The notes under the pieces were generated by a model that saw nothing but the letters and a program-made list of their open reading frames with translations, searched no databases and had not been told where the DNA came from. Source: CAZHOV01 sp964534315 (GTDB lineage Bacteria; Bacteroidota; Bacteroidia; Chitinophagales; Saprospiraceae). From it: DNA of 12,797 bases. Of the stretch, positions 5,904-12,797 are shown piece after piece. How positions within the stretch are numbered: the first letter of the stretch is position 1; each line of letters starts with the position of its first letter. A program made the translations under genes and the position numbers. The stretch is taken from positions 1 through 12,797 of the forward strand of contig CAZHOV010000163.1 in assembly GCA_964534315.1 (NCBI GenBank), read 5' to 3'.

Positions 5904-7064
5904 TTATTTGCTCTTTCCCGCAGCTGCCGGTTTAGCCTCCTGTTTCAGCGCACTTTTTACGGTATTAATAACTTTTTTCTGGGTCGCTTCTGTCAGCTCT
6001 GTATGCATGGGTAATGATAATACCCTATAAGACAGTTCTTCAGAAACCGGAAAATCCCCCTCTTTATATCCATAAGCCTGATAGGCACTTTGGAGATGTA
6101 GAGGTGTAGGATAGTAAACTCCTGAAGCAATTCCTTCATTTGTCAAAGCTGTCCTCACTTCATCTCTGCCTTGATCGATGAGTAACGTATACTGGTGAAA
6201 GACGTGCGTGGAATACCTTGCGACCTTAGGTGTAGTGATCGCTGGAATTTCCTTTAACCCCGCCGTGTAAAAATCAGCTGCTTTTTGTCGGGCTTTATTG
6301 TATTCATCCAGTCGCTTTAGCTTAATATCCAGGACAGCCGCCTGAAGGGAATCCAACCGTGAATTTACCCCGACAGCATCATGGTGATAGCGCACACTGG
6401 AGCCATGGTTAGCGATCATGCGCAATTTACCTGCCAGATCATCATCATTGGTAAACATAGCGCCGCCATCTCCATAGCACCCCAGATTTTTGGACGGGAA
6501 AAAAGACGTGCAACCAATATGTCCTATTGTACCTGCTTTCTGAGTGTGGCCGTCTGAAAAGCGGAAATCCGCACCAATAGCCTGAGCATTATCTTCTACA
6601 ACAGCGATCCCGTGTTTATCCGCTATTTTCATAATAGACTCCATATTGGCACACTGCCCGAACAAATGTACCGGAATGATACACTTGGTTTTCTTAGTAA
6701 TAGCCGATTCGATAAGGTATTCGTTGATCGCAAAGGTACAGGGGTTGACATCCACAAATACCGGTTTTAAGCCCAGTAAAGCAATCACTTCAGCCGTAGC
6801 AATAAAAGTAAAAGGTGTCGTAATTACTTCATCTCCCGGTTTGACATCAAGAGCCATCAGCGCAATTTGTAAAGCATCCGTCCCGTTGGCGCAAGGAATG
6901 ACATGCTTAACGTCTAGATATTTTTCCAAATTAGAACAAAAGTTCTTTACTGCCTGCCCATTGATAAACTGACAAGAATCAAGGATTTCCTTAAATGCCC
7001 CGTCCACTTCCTTCTGGATTTTCTGATATTGACCCGCCAGGTCAACCATAGGTATATTTGCCAT
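5904..7064 (-). CDS. DegT/DnrJ/EryC1 sugar aminotransferase, WbpE-like
   Basis: This is a PLP-dependent aminotransferase acting on a keto-sugar nucleotide. At 386 aa it is a complete fold-type I member of the DegT family. Key features are CANGTDALQIAL (58-69), TPFTFIATAE (83-92), the pyridine-nitrogen Asp158 in VVEDNAQ, and the Schiff-base Lys192 in FFPSKNLGCYGDGGA (188-202). RYHHDAVGVNSRLDSLQAA (225-243) also fits. The FIATAEVIALLG and IGCTSFFPSKNLGCYGDGGA stretches resemble WbpE/WlbC enzymes, which aminate UDP-2-acetamido-2-deoxy-3-oxo-glucuronate. The substrate is inferred from that resemblance only, since the partner dehydrogenases are not in the window. The last 15 residues are a low-complexity Ala/Lys tail beyond the fold. 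It is the first gene of the leftward operon with uxs and rfbB, with a Bacteroidota promoter 20 nt upstream of the ATG. Confidence 0.9.
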   Translation of the reverse strand: MANIPMVDLAGQYQKIQKEVDGAFKEILDSCQFINGQAVKNFCSNLEKYLDVKHVIPCANGTDALQIALMALDVKPGDEVITTPFTFIATAEVIALLGLKPVFVDVNPCTFAINEYLIESAITKKTKCIIPVHLFGQCANMESIMKIADKHGIAVVEDNAQAIGADFRFSDGHTQKAGTIGHIGCTSFFPSKNLGCYGDGGAMFTNDDDLAGKLRMIANHGSSVRYHHDAVGVNSRLDSLQAAVLDIKLKRLDEYNKARQKAADFYTAGLKEIPAITTPKVARYSTHVFHQYTLLIDQGRDEVRTALTNEGIASGVYYPTPLHLQSAYQAYGYKEGDFPVSEELSYRVLSLPMHTELTEATQKKVINTVKSALKQEAKPAAAGKSK

Positions 7065-7083
7065 AACTAATTAATTTAGGGAG

Positions 7084-7116
7084 CAAATATAGACACCATC
7101 CATTATAATTCGCAGA
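7084..7116 (-). promoter_or_regulatory. promoter of the nucleotide-sugar operon
   Basis: Read leftward, a perfect -7 element TATATTTG lies at 7084-7091 and a one-mismatch -33 element TCTG at 7113-7116, 21 nt apart. This is the same spacing and the same -7 octamer as the tRNA-Glu promoter in this window. Transcription would begin close to the ATG at 7064, giving a very short 5' leader. Confidence 0.6.
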
Positions 7117-7271
7117 ATATTACCTTATTTATTACCTTTTACAAAAACTCTTTATCTTTAATTTACATAAACAGGCGAGAATGCTCCTTACTATTTAAAT
7201 ACGCTCAAGGCTTAATGATACAATTCATTACCTTTTCTACTAGAAAGTCGCCCGATTAACGAAACCATTTG

Positions 7272-7279
7272 TATTTTTG
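7272..7279 (+). promoter_or_regulatory. candidate -7 element for the OMP-waaA-hldA unit
   Basis: TATTTTTG fits the Bacteroidota -7 consensus TAnnTTTG and lies 26 bases upstream of the ATG at 7306. I see no good -33 TTTG at the expected distance. If the box is used, transcription starts after the possible GTG codon at 7279, which supports 7306 as the real start. Confidence 0.45.
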
Positions 7280-7305
7280 TGGCATATTTGGAAAAAATAC
7301 TGATC

Positions 7306-8067
7306 ATGAGTAATAAAGGACTACTGTTTGTTTTAGTAATTTTATTCTTGGCAGAAGGGCTTTGTGCGCAGGGGCTTTCCCGTGAGCGGACCAATTTGGG
7401 GGATGCCATTTTGGTGAATTTTGCGTATTCCTTTCAGTGGCCTGGAGGAGACTTGGCAGACCGCTTTGGGTTTAGCAATTCAATAGGTGGCCATTTGGAG
7501 TTTTTAACCAACAAAACCAATTTTATCTTGGGTCTGCAAGGCAGCTATTTATTTGGGAAGAATGTCGATGAAGATGTTATTAGCCATTTACGGACACCGG
7601 AAGGTGAATTTATCGACCGCAATGGCGTCTTTTCTTCCGTAGTACTGCGGCAACGTGGTTTTCATTTTAGCGCGCAATTCGGAAAATTATTTGCGCTATC
7701 AAAAAACAATCCAAGAAATGGTATACGTGCTACACTCGGAGTTGGATTATTTGAGCACAAGATCCGAGTCCAGGATGATTCTCAATCCCTCCCACAGTTT
7801 TTCGGAGATTACAAAAAAGGCTATGACCGCCTAACGAATGGGTTGGCCCTAACGGAGTTTATTGGCTTCCAGAGCCTAAGCAAAAACAGAATGGTCAACT
7901 TCTTTATCGGTGTCGAATTTACGCAAGCCTTTACCCAAAACAGGAGAAACTGGAACTTCGATACCAGATCAAAGGACGAAGAAAGCAGGCTGGATCTACT
8001 CTGGGGCGTAAAAGTAGGCTGGATCCTCCCCTTCTATTTTGGAGGATCAGATAAGTTTTATTATTGA
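7306..8067 (+). CDS. predicted outer-membrane beta-barrel protein, 253 aa
   Basis: I do not recognise a named family. From the ATG at 7306 the protein begins with a signal peptide: MSNK, a hydrophobic core GLLFVLVILFLAEG, and a likely signal peptidase I site after LCA (next residue Gln). The mature part shows alternating aromatic/hydrophobic and polar strands (for example NFAYSFQW, NFILGLQGSYLFG, FHFSAQFGKLFAL, VNFFIGVEFTQAF, LLWGVKVGWILPF). It ends in FYY, the aromatic C-terminus common in outer-membrane barrels, and contains no sorting domain. A GTG at 7279 would add nine residues in front of the signal peptide, but it coincides with a promoter-like box, so I prefer 7306. It heads the unit with waaA and hldA, 71 nt upstream of waaA, which suggests a role in the envelope. 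The barrel topology is inferred by eye. Confidence 0.75.
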   Translation: MSNKGLLFVLVILFLAEGLCAQGLSRERTNLGDAILVNFAYSFQWPGGDLADRFGFSNSIGGHLEFLTNKTNFILGLQGSYLFGKNVDEDVISHLRTPEGEFIDRNGVFSSVVLRQRGFHFSAQFGKLFALSKNNPRNGIRATLGVGLFEHKIRVQDDSQSLPQFFGDYKKGYDRLTNGLALTEFIGFQSLSKNRMVNFFIGVEFTQAFTQNRRNWNFDTRSKDEESRLDLLWGVKVGWILPFYFGGSDKFYY

Positions 8068-8070
8068 CGA

Positions 8071-8099
8071 GGACTGGAAGACCGGAGGACCAGAGGACC
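8071..8099. repeat. degenerate 8-nt tandem array (GGACCGGA)
   Basis: Three full octamers and a partial one are in strict phase: GGACTGGA, AGACCGGA, GGACCAGA, GGACC. The array fills most of the 71-nt gap between the outer-membrane protein gene and waaA, within a presumed operon. Its purine-rich composition contrasts with the AT-rich intergenic DNA elsewhere in the window. No function is known to me. Confidence 0.7.
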
Positions 8100-8138
8100 T
8101 TCCCCTTAAACCAGGAACTTTTGTAATTATAACGGACA

Positions 8139-9413
8139 ATGGCATTAATATACCGGATAGGCATTCGACTTTACTATTTCGCTATCTGGATAGCATCATT
8201 TTTTAATGCAAAAGCTTCCAAATGGATAGTGGGGCGGAGAGGATGGGAACAGCGTTATCGCCAGGAGTTCGGGAAACATCGAAAAGAAAAATGGATTTGG
8301 ATGCATTGCGCATCGCTGGGCGAGTTTGAACAGGGCAGACCCATTCTAGAGCAGTTAAGAGACCGCCATCCCAATATCGGGGTCGTTCTTTCCTTTTTTT
8401 CACCTTCTGGATATGAAATACGAAAAGATACCCCCCTGGCTGATGTAGTGGGCTATCTGCCAATAGATACCCCTTCCAATGCTCGCAAGTGGATAGACGT
8501 CTTTTCTCCGGACCTGGCTATCTTTGTGAAATACGAATTTTGGTATTTTCACCTTTATGAGTTAAAAGAAAAAAATATACCGGTTATTTTAATCTCTGCA
8601 ATCTTCAGACCGGAGCAGGTCTTTTTTAAATGGTATGGGATATTTTTCAGAAAAATCCTCAATTCGTTTCATCACCTTTTTGTTCAGGACAAGGCTTCGA
8701 TGGAGCTGATACAACAGCAGGAGATTCCCAATGTAGTATTAGCAGGAGATACACGGGTGGACCGGGTGCTCTCTATTCATCAACAAGATTATGCTTTTCC
8801 TAAACTAAAAACTTTCTGTGCTGACCGTAAACTATTTATTTTTGGCAGTACACATCCGGCCGATGAGGCAGTAATTGTTCCCTTTCTCAATCAATTAGGA
8901 ACAGCCCCTGATTGGGCATTCATTATTGCTCCGCATGAGATCAATGAGTCGGCGCTGACCCGTCTTGAAGATAGCTTAGGGTTTCCTTGTGTCCGATATA
9001 GTGAACTAAAAGAGGATAACCAAATCAAAAATACCAAGTGTATCCTTATTGATAATATCGGTATGCTGGCAAGGCTTTATGCATTGGGAGACCTTGCCTA
9101 TATCGGCGGAGGTTTTGGGCGTGGCATTCATAATATTCTGGAGCCGATGGCTTTCAGCCTTCCGGTAATTTTCGGGCCTCATTACCATAAATTTGAAGAG
9201 GCCAAAAAGTTGGTAGCAACCAGTGGCGGGTTTTCAGTGAATGACACTGCCGAATTGCATAAGGTCTTTCAAAAACTGGAAGATCCTTCTTTTTATATGC
9301 AGGCTTCAGCTGCAAGTTATGCCTACCTAAAGGCTAACAGGGGCGCCACCAAAATCATCATGGAGTTTTTGGAAGATTTATTACCTTTGTCCGCTTATGA
9401 CACCAATACATGA
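8139..9413 (+). CDS. waaA: 3-deoxy-D-manno-octulosonic acid (Kdo) transferase
   Basis: This inner-membrane-associated glycosyltransferase adds Kdo from CMP-Kdo to the lipid A precursor, the first step of LPS core assembly. At 424 aa it has the family length. An N-terminal hydrophobic segment (about 8-23, IRLYYFAIWIASFF) is the usual membrane anchor. MHCASLGEFEQGRP (55-68) contains the presumed catalytic Glu62 of the WaaA family. VLSFFSPSGYE, VKYEFWY (in this family commonly seen as K.E.WP) and FGSTHPADE follow. GGGFGRGIHNILEPMAF with GPHYHKFEEA forms the CMP-Kdo-binding C-terminal half, from about residue 323. Whether it adds one or two Kdo residues cannot be read from the sequence. Its last 17 nt overlap the start of the heptose kinase gene, so the two are probably translated together. 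Confidence 0.95.
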   Translation: MALIYRIGIRLYYFAIWIASFFNAKASKWIVGRRGWEQRYRQEFGKHRKEKWIWMHCASLGEFEQGRPILEQLRDRHPNIGVVLSFFSPSGYEIRKDTPLADVVGYLPIDTPSNARKWIDVFSPDLAIFVKYEFWYFHLYELKEKNIPVILISAIFRPEQVFFKWYGIFFRKILNSFHHLFVQDKASMELIQQQEIPNVVLAGDTRVDRVLSIHQQDYAFPKLKTFCADRKLFIFGSTHPADEAVIVPFLNQLGTAPDWAFIIAPHEINESALTRLEDSLGFPCVRYSELKEDNQIKNTKCILIDNIGMLARLYALGDLAYIGGGFGRGIHNILEPMAFSLPVIFGPHYHKFEEAKKLVATSGGFSVNDTAELHKVFQKLEDPSFYMQASAASYAYLKANRGATKIIMEFLEDLLPLSAYDTNT

Positions 9414-10389
9414 CCTCTTCGAACAGTTTAATCGCCTGAGTGTCTTAATCTTGGGCGATGTGATGATCGATCGCTACCTGACAGGCAGAGTAGAAAGAAT
9501 TTCTCCTGAAGCGCCAGTCCCGGTAGTGCGTTTCGAGCATCAGGAAGACCGACTCGGCGGGGCCGCCAACGTTGCCTTAAATGTTAAAGCGCTAGGAGCA
9601 CAAGCTTACCTGTGTAGCGTCATAGGCCAGGACGAAAATGCTCAAAAATTTTTAAGGCTCCTCCCAGAGGAGAACCTTCCTGATGATGGCCTGGTGCTGT
9701 CAAAGACCAGACAAACAACCGTTAAAACAAGAGTCATTGCCGACCAACAACACCTTTTACGGGTAGACCGGGAAGATCAACACCTTTTGTCAGCGGAAGA
9801 AGAACAACACTTATTTAATAAAGTCATCAAACTACTTGATGATCAGAAAATTGACATCATTCTCTTTCAGGATTACAACAAGGGGGTGCTAACTCCTACC
9901 CTGATAAAGCAGGTATTGGCAGAAAGTAAAAAGAGGGAGATTCCGACTGCTGTAGACCCGAAGAAAGACCAATTTTTTGATTATAAAGGGGTCACACTGT
10001 TTAAACCTAATTTAAAAGAGGTAAGAGAGGGCACTGCTCTTCCTGTTGACCCCACCTATAAAGATCTGAGAAAAGCCTCTGATTTTTTGCGGTCTAAACT
10101 GAATCATACCTATAGTTTGATCACATTATCGGAGAAGGGGTTATACATAGATACAGAAAGGGATGGTCAAATAGTACCAACCAGGGCACGGAACATTGCA
10201 GATGTTTGCGGAGCAGGAGATACTGTAATCAGTTTAGCTGCCTTAGGCGTAGCGCTCAATATGGATCTTCAGCAACTAGCTGTTCTAGCCAACCTGGCAG
10301 GAGGCCAGGTTTGCGAAAAAGTAGGCGTAGTTCCGGTAGACAAATGTCAGTTAATAGCAGAATATGACCATTTTCATCGTTTTGAATAA
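9397..10389 (+). CDS. hldA: D-glycero-beta-D-manno-heptose-7-phosphate kinase
   Basis: This PfkB-family sugar kinase phosphorylates heptose 7-phosphate at C1 with ATP, giving the 1,7-bisphosphate on the route to ADP-heptose for LPS. The HldE/RfaE first-domain pattern is clear: LGDVMIDRYLTGRVERISPEAPVPV (from about 19), LGGAANVALNVKALGA (53-68), and the PfkB signature ADVCGAGDTV (268-277) with catalytic Asp275. At 330 aa it is kinase only. The adenylyltransferase half of the bifunctional Enterobacterial HldE is absent, so a separate nucleotidyltransferase (hldC/rfaE2 type) is expected elsewhere. Automatic pipelines may mislabel it as bifunctional ADP-heptose synthase. The ATG at 9397 lies inside the waaA 3' end in another frame. 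The next ATG (within GDVMIDR) would destroy the first strand, so 9397 is the start. Confidence 0.92.
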   Translation: MTPIHDLFEQFNRLSVLILGDVMIDRYLTGRVERISPEAPVPVVRFEHQEDRLGGAANVALNVKALGAQAYLCSVIGQDENAQKFLRLLPEENLPDDGLVLSKTRQTTVKTRVIADQQHLLRVDREDQHLLSAEEEQHLFNKVIKLLDDQKIDIILFQDYNKGVLTPTLIKQVLAESKKREIPTAVDPKKDQFFDYKGVTLFKPNLKEVREGTALPVDPTYKDLRKASDFLRSKLNHTYSLITLSEKGLYIDTERDGQIVPTRARNIADVCGAGDTVISLAALGVALNMDLQQLAVLANLAGGQVCEKVGVVPVDKCQLIAEYDHFHRFE

Positions 10390-10428
10390 AACAATTATCT
10401 AAAAAGTTCATTATCTAAATATATAATA

Positions 10429-10574
10429 TAGACATTTGTAATCTAACCTGCAATGCACAATAACTTTTCGCATCAGCGAATCCAAAACCTGCCTACACGA
10501 CAAACAATCATAGACACGCTATTAATAGTTGATTAAGGTTCTTATAAATTAATTATAAACTAAACATTTGTATT
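10429..10574 (+). repeat. direct repeat TARACATTTGTAWT upstream of the secreted-protein gene
   Basis: A 14-nt motif occurs at 10429-10442 and again at 10561-10574, with differences only at two R/W positions and the nine bases ACATTTGTA identical. The second copy ends 3 nt before the ATG at 10578. The motif contains a TTTG reminiscent of the -7 box, but the TA is two bases too far away. The 188-nt spacer also has a 5-bp hairpin, TTCGC/GCGAA (10467-10480). No terminator for hldA is evident here. Confidence 0.35.
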
Positions 10575-10577
10575 ACT

Positions 10578-12521
10578 ATGAAATTGAATAATTACATTTC
10601 TTTTTTGCTATGCTGCTTGTTAAGCATGGGGCTTTTTAACATGGCTAACGGCCAAGTTGTTATTTTTGAAGAACAATTTGACGGAGAGATTCCAGCGGAT
10701 TGGACGAATGAAGGAACTCAGACCCTTCCTGATGGTACCGTAACAATGGGATTTCCCTGGACGTGGAATGCTGACAGTAATTTTGACGGTATTGGCAACC
10801 CAACTGCAGCTATGAATATTTCTTCTCCTTCGCTTTCTAACGGAGTGGCTGTACTTAATGCAGACTTTTATACGACTATGGGAACAACTAATCCTGGTCC
10901 TTCTCCTTATCCTCAGTACGAATCGGACCTGATCTCTCCTAACATTGACTGTAGCGGGTTTGCAAACGTGTCTGTTGCCTTTTATCAGGCATTTGCCGGA
11001 TTAAATGGCGATGATGCATTTCCTCAGATTACGGAAGTAGGAGCATTATTTATGTATAGTATAGATGGTGGAAACACATGGGTAGACACCATCGCGGTCA
11101 ATGACGATTTAAGCCCTAACGATGTTACTCCAGCAGGTGATCAGAAAGTGTATGACCTGGTAGGTGCTGGCGGAAGTAGCGAAGTAGTCCTTCGTTTTAG
11201 CTTCGACGGCGATTTTTACGCCTGGGCCATTGACGATGTACAGGTGATTGAAAAGCCTGACAATGATTTGGTTATCAATACCGATGCTGTATTCTATCCC
11301 GCTTCTTCCGTACAGCAACCAGAAGTATCTATTGCCGGCGATACCATGGGATTCTTTGTCGGAGTGATCAATAACGGCGCTGCCGATGCTTTTGATATCA
11401 TTGTTAAGGCAAGTATCTTTAAAGGAAACAACTTGATCTGGGCAGACAGTACCCTAATTCCAACATTGGCTGCCGGCGTTACCGATTCTGTTTTTGCTCT
11501 TGACAATGTATTTGTTCCCGAAATCGATCAGGGTACCTACTTCGTTCAATATGATGTTTACCAGCAAAACGAAGATGACTTCACCCCCTCCAACAACACC
11601 TGGAGACAGATATTCCGGGTAACCGATGACTTGTTTTCTAAGGACGATGGCGATGATAATTTCTTCTCCGGACTACGAGCTAGTGGAGAAGCTACAAATG
11701 GGTCGTATATTTTTGGAAATAATTATTTCATTAGCTCAAGTGTAATTGATGAATATCGGTTGGATCGTGTAAAATTTGCCTGCCGCCCTCCGGATGGAGA
11801 AGAACTTGCCGGTCATGAAGTGGATATTTATTTTGCTAAAGTACTAGGTGAACCATTCGACGATGACTTTGACTTGGCTGAAGGCGGCAATAGCTCCGTA
11901 AGCGGTATCGGCTCCAGTTCTCTTGAAATTTTAGGATTTGGAGAGCACGAATTCACGAATGAGGGTAGCGGTCAGATCGTCAACAAAGAATTGGAAAACA
12001 ATGTAGGAAGCTCGGATGACCCGATCATTTTAGAGCCTAATACCCACTATTTTGTTATGGTTGATTATGATGAAGATAACTGGGACGTTTTCACTCAGAT
12101 TACCGACAAATTCATTTTCTCCACCGTTAATTTTATACTTTATTCTTATTCAGAAGCTGATGGTGGTTACCAGTGGTTTACCGGCATTCAGGGGCTTGAA
12201 GTTGCTCCAACTATCCGATTCGATATTGCTTTAGAAAATGTAGTGGATGTTGAAGAAACTACACTTCCTGAATCTACATTCCAGATCTTCCCGAACCCTA
12301 CTAGTGATTTCATCAATGCCCAGCTTCAATTTGATCAGCCTACTGATGTTAATATCACTTTAGCTGATATTACCGGAAAAGTGATCAAGCTTGATATCAA
12401 AGAAGGTATTACCAGCCAAAATGTTCAATATGATCTTAGCAACTATGAAAATGGTACGTACATTATCCGCTTGGCGACACGAGAAGGAACGAAGACATAC
12501 AAATTCGTTGTTCAAAAATAG
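10578..12521 (+). CDS. secreted multidomain protein with T9SS sorting domain, 647 aa
   Basis: The N-terminus is a signal peptide: a hydrophobic core at about 7-23 and likely cleavage after ANG, before Gln26. Residues about 27-225 look like a MAM or concanavalin-A-like beta-sandwich, with FEEQFDGEIPADW at the start, LFMYSIDGGNTWVDT (157-171), and FYAWAIDDVQVIE (213-225) at the end. Residues about 229-350 resemble a CARDB-type Ig-like adhesion module (DLVINTDAVFYP, then VGVINNGAADAFDI). Residues about 355-550 are acidic beta-rich sequence that I cannot assign. The last 80 residues are a type A T9SS C-terminal domain: FQIFPNPTSDFI (568-579), VNITLADITGKVI, GTYIIRLATREGTKTYKFVVQK. The protein should therefore be exported by Sec, pass through T9SS, and be anchored or released at the surface. 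It has no recognisable catalytic motif, so adhesion or carbohydrate binding is a guess. It stands alone, 188 nt after hldA, with its own terminators. Confidence 0.85.
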   Translation: MKLNNYISFLLCCLLSMGLFNMANGQVVIFEEQFDGEIPADWTNEGTQTLPDGTVTMGFPWTWNADSNFDGIGNPTAAMNISSPSLSNGVAVLNADFYTTMGTTNPGPSPYPQYESDLISPNIDCSGFANVSVAFYQAFAGLNGDDAFPQITEVGALFMYSIDGGNTWVDTIAVNDDLSPNDVTPAGDQKVYDLVGAGGSSEVVLRFSFDGDFYAWAIDDVQVIEKPDNDLVINTDAVFYPASSVQQPEVSIAGDTMGFFVGVINNGAADAFDIIVKASIFKGNNLIWADSTLIPTLAAGVTDSVFALDNVFVPEIDQGTYFVQYDVYQQNEDDFTPSNNTWRQIFRVTDDLFSKDDGDDNFFSGLRASGEATNGSYIFGNNYFISSSVIDEYRLDRVKFACRPPDGEELAGHEVDIYFAKVLGEPFDDDFDLAEGGNSSVSGIGSSSLEILGFGEHEFTNEGSGQIVNKELENNVGSSDDPIILEPNTHYFVMVDYDEDNWDVFTQITDKFIFSTVNFILYSYSEADGGYQWFTGIQGLEVAPTIRFDIALENVVDVEETTLPESTFQIFPNPTSDFINAQLQFDQPTDVNITLADITGKVIKLDIKEGITSQNVQYDLSNYENGTYIIRLATREGTKTYKFVVQK

Positions 12522-12536
12522 TATGATTGTTGACTG

Positions 12537-12590
12537 ATCAGGGTTTACCCAACTTTTTTTTACAAACAGTCAAACCCTGATGAGCTTTTT
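12537..12590 (+). terminator. intrinsic terminator of the secreted-protein gene
   Basis: Arms ATCAGGGTTT (12537-12546) and AAACCCTGAT (12572-12581) pair perfectly over 10 bp and are followed by GAGC and a T-run (12585-12590). The loop is long (25 nt) and itself contains an eight-T run. It lies 15 nt after the stop codon at 12521. Confidence 0.75.
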
Positions 12591-12596
12591 TGAAAG

Positions 12597-12634
12597 CAAA
12601 ACCCCGTTTTTCATTAATGAAAAACGGGGTTTTG
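12597..12634. terminator. 19-bp perfect palindromic bidirectional terminator
   Basis: Positions 12597-12615 are the exact reverse complement of 12616-12634. The arms hold an AAAACCCCG/CGGGGTTTT core flanked by A/T runs, so both strands give a GC-rich stem with U-rich sequence after it. It backs up the terminator at 12537-12590 for rightward transcription. It would equally terminate a leftward gene whose 3' end lies at or beyond the right edge of the window. Confidence 0.8.
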
Positions 12635-12797
12635 TCTTTATTAACCCGGTCATACCTGTTTTTAAGGAATATATCATCGATAAATTACAGATAAAATAAT
12701 TTCGTTCTTTGACCAATTGGGTGGAATGAAAAATAATAATCGTTGAATGCTCTTGTGGCTGAAAAGAATAATATTTTGAAATTCCATTTTTCCACAA

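Noticed and set aside
6646..6972. 108-aa open frame antisense to the aminotransferase gene
   Set aside because: It lies inside a gene with intact PLP motifs, has no start context or neighbours of its own, and is a shadow frame.
7279..7305. Upstream GTG start adding nine residues to the outer-membrane protein
   Set aside because: The added residues would precede a standard signal peptide, and the codon overlaps a -7-like box, so transcription probably starts after it.
12570..12797. 75-aa leftward open frame at the right edge
   Set aside because: It reads through the perfect palindromic terminator at 12597-12634 and into the stem of the terminator before it, which a real gene would not do.
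1..12797. A hidden defence, mobile or novel multi-gene system
   Set aside because: All longer genes except two fall into known housekeeping or envelope families. There is no transposase, integrase, nuclease, toxin-antitoxin pair or target-site duplication that I can see.

Overview
The window looks like chromosomal DNA from a member of the Bacteroidota, most likely the Saprospiria or a related class. Four things point there. The large secreted protein ends in a type IX secretion sorting domain. Three upstream regions carry the Bacteroidota -7 element TAnnTTTG. Shine-Dalgarno sequences are largely absent. The mix is GAPDH, PGK and lipid A/core genes typical of a Gram-negative. No mobile element, CRISPR array, phage gene or defence system is visible, and the content is mostly housekeeping and cell-envelope functions.

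Layout, left to right. (1) 1-1197 is a sparse region read leftward. It holds a 128-aa coiled-coil protein (333-719), a 43-aa small ORF (900-1031) and tRNA-Glu(UUC) (1123-1197), each followed by its own hairpin terminator. (2) 1424-3754 is a rightward glycolytic pair, gap then pgk. (3) 3847-7064 is a leftward nucleotide-sugar operon: a DegT/WbpE-type aminotransferase, UDP-glucuronate decarboxylase (UXS), then dTDP-glucose 4,6-dehydratase (rfbB). Operon (3) converges on pgk, and the two share one 26-bp perfect bidirectional terminator. (4) 7306-10389 is a rightward envelope unit: a predicted outer-membrane protein, Kdo transferase waaA, and a stand-alone heptose-7-phosphate kinase (hldA type) that overlaps waaA by 17 nt. 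(5) 10578-12521 encodes a 647-aa secreted multidomain protein with a T9SS C-terminal domain, followed by two terminators. The second terminator is a perfect palindrome and could also serve a leftward gene lying beyond the right edge.

How the genes work together: gap and pgk catalyse consecutive steps of lower glycolysis. The degT-uxs-rfbB operon makes activated sugars (a 3-amino sugar, UDP-xylose, dTDP-4-keto-6-deoxyglucose) for surface glycans, while waaA and hldA build the Kdo/heptose inner core of LPS. The middle of the window is therefore mostly about the cell surface.

The least expected observations are the 43-aa ORF with its own terminator, the three intergenic arrays of degenerate 7- or 8-nt repeats (each with a different unit), and the folded 3' region of the 128-aa gene. 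I found no convincing new multi-gene system.
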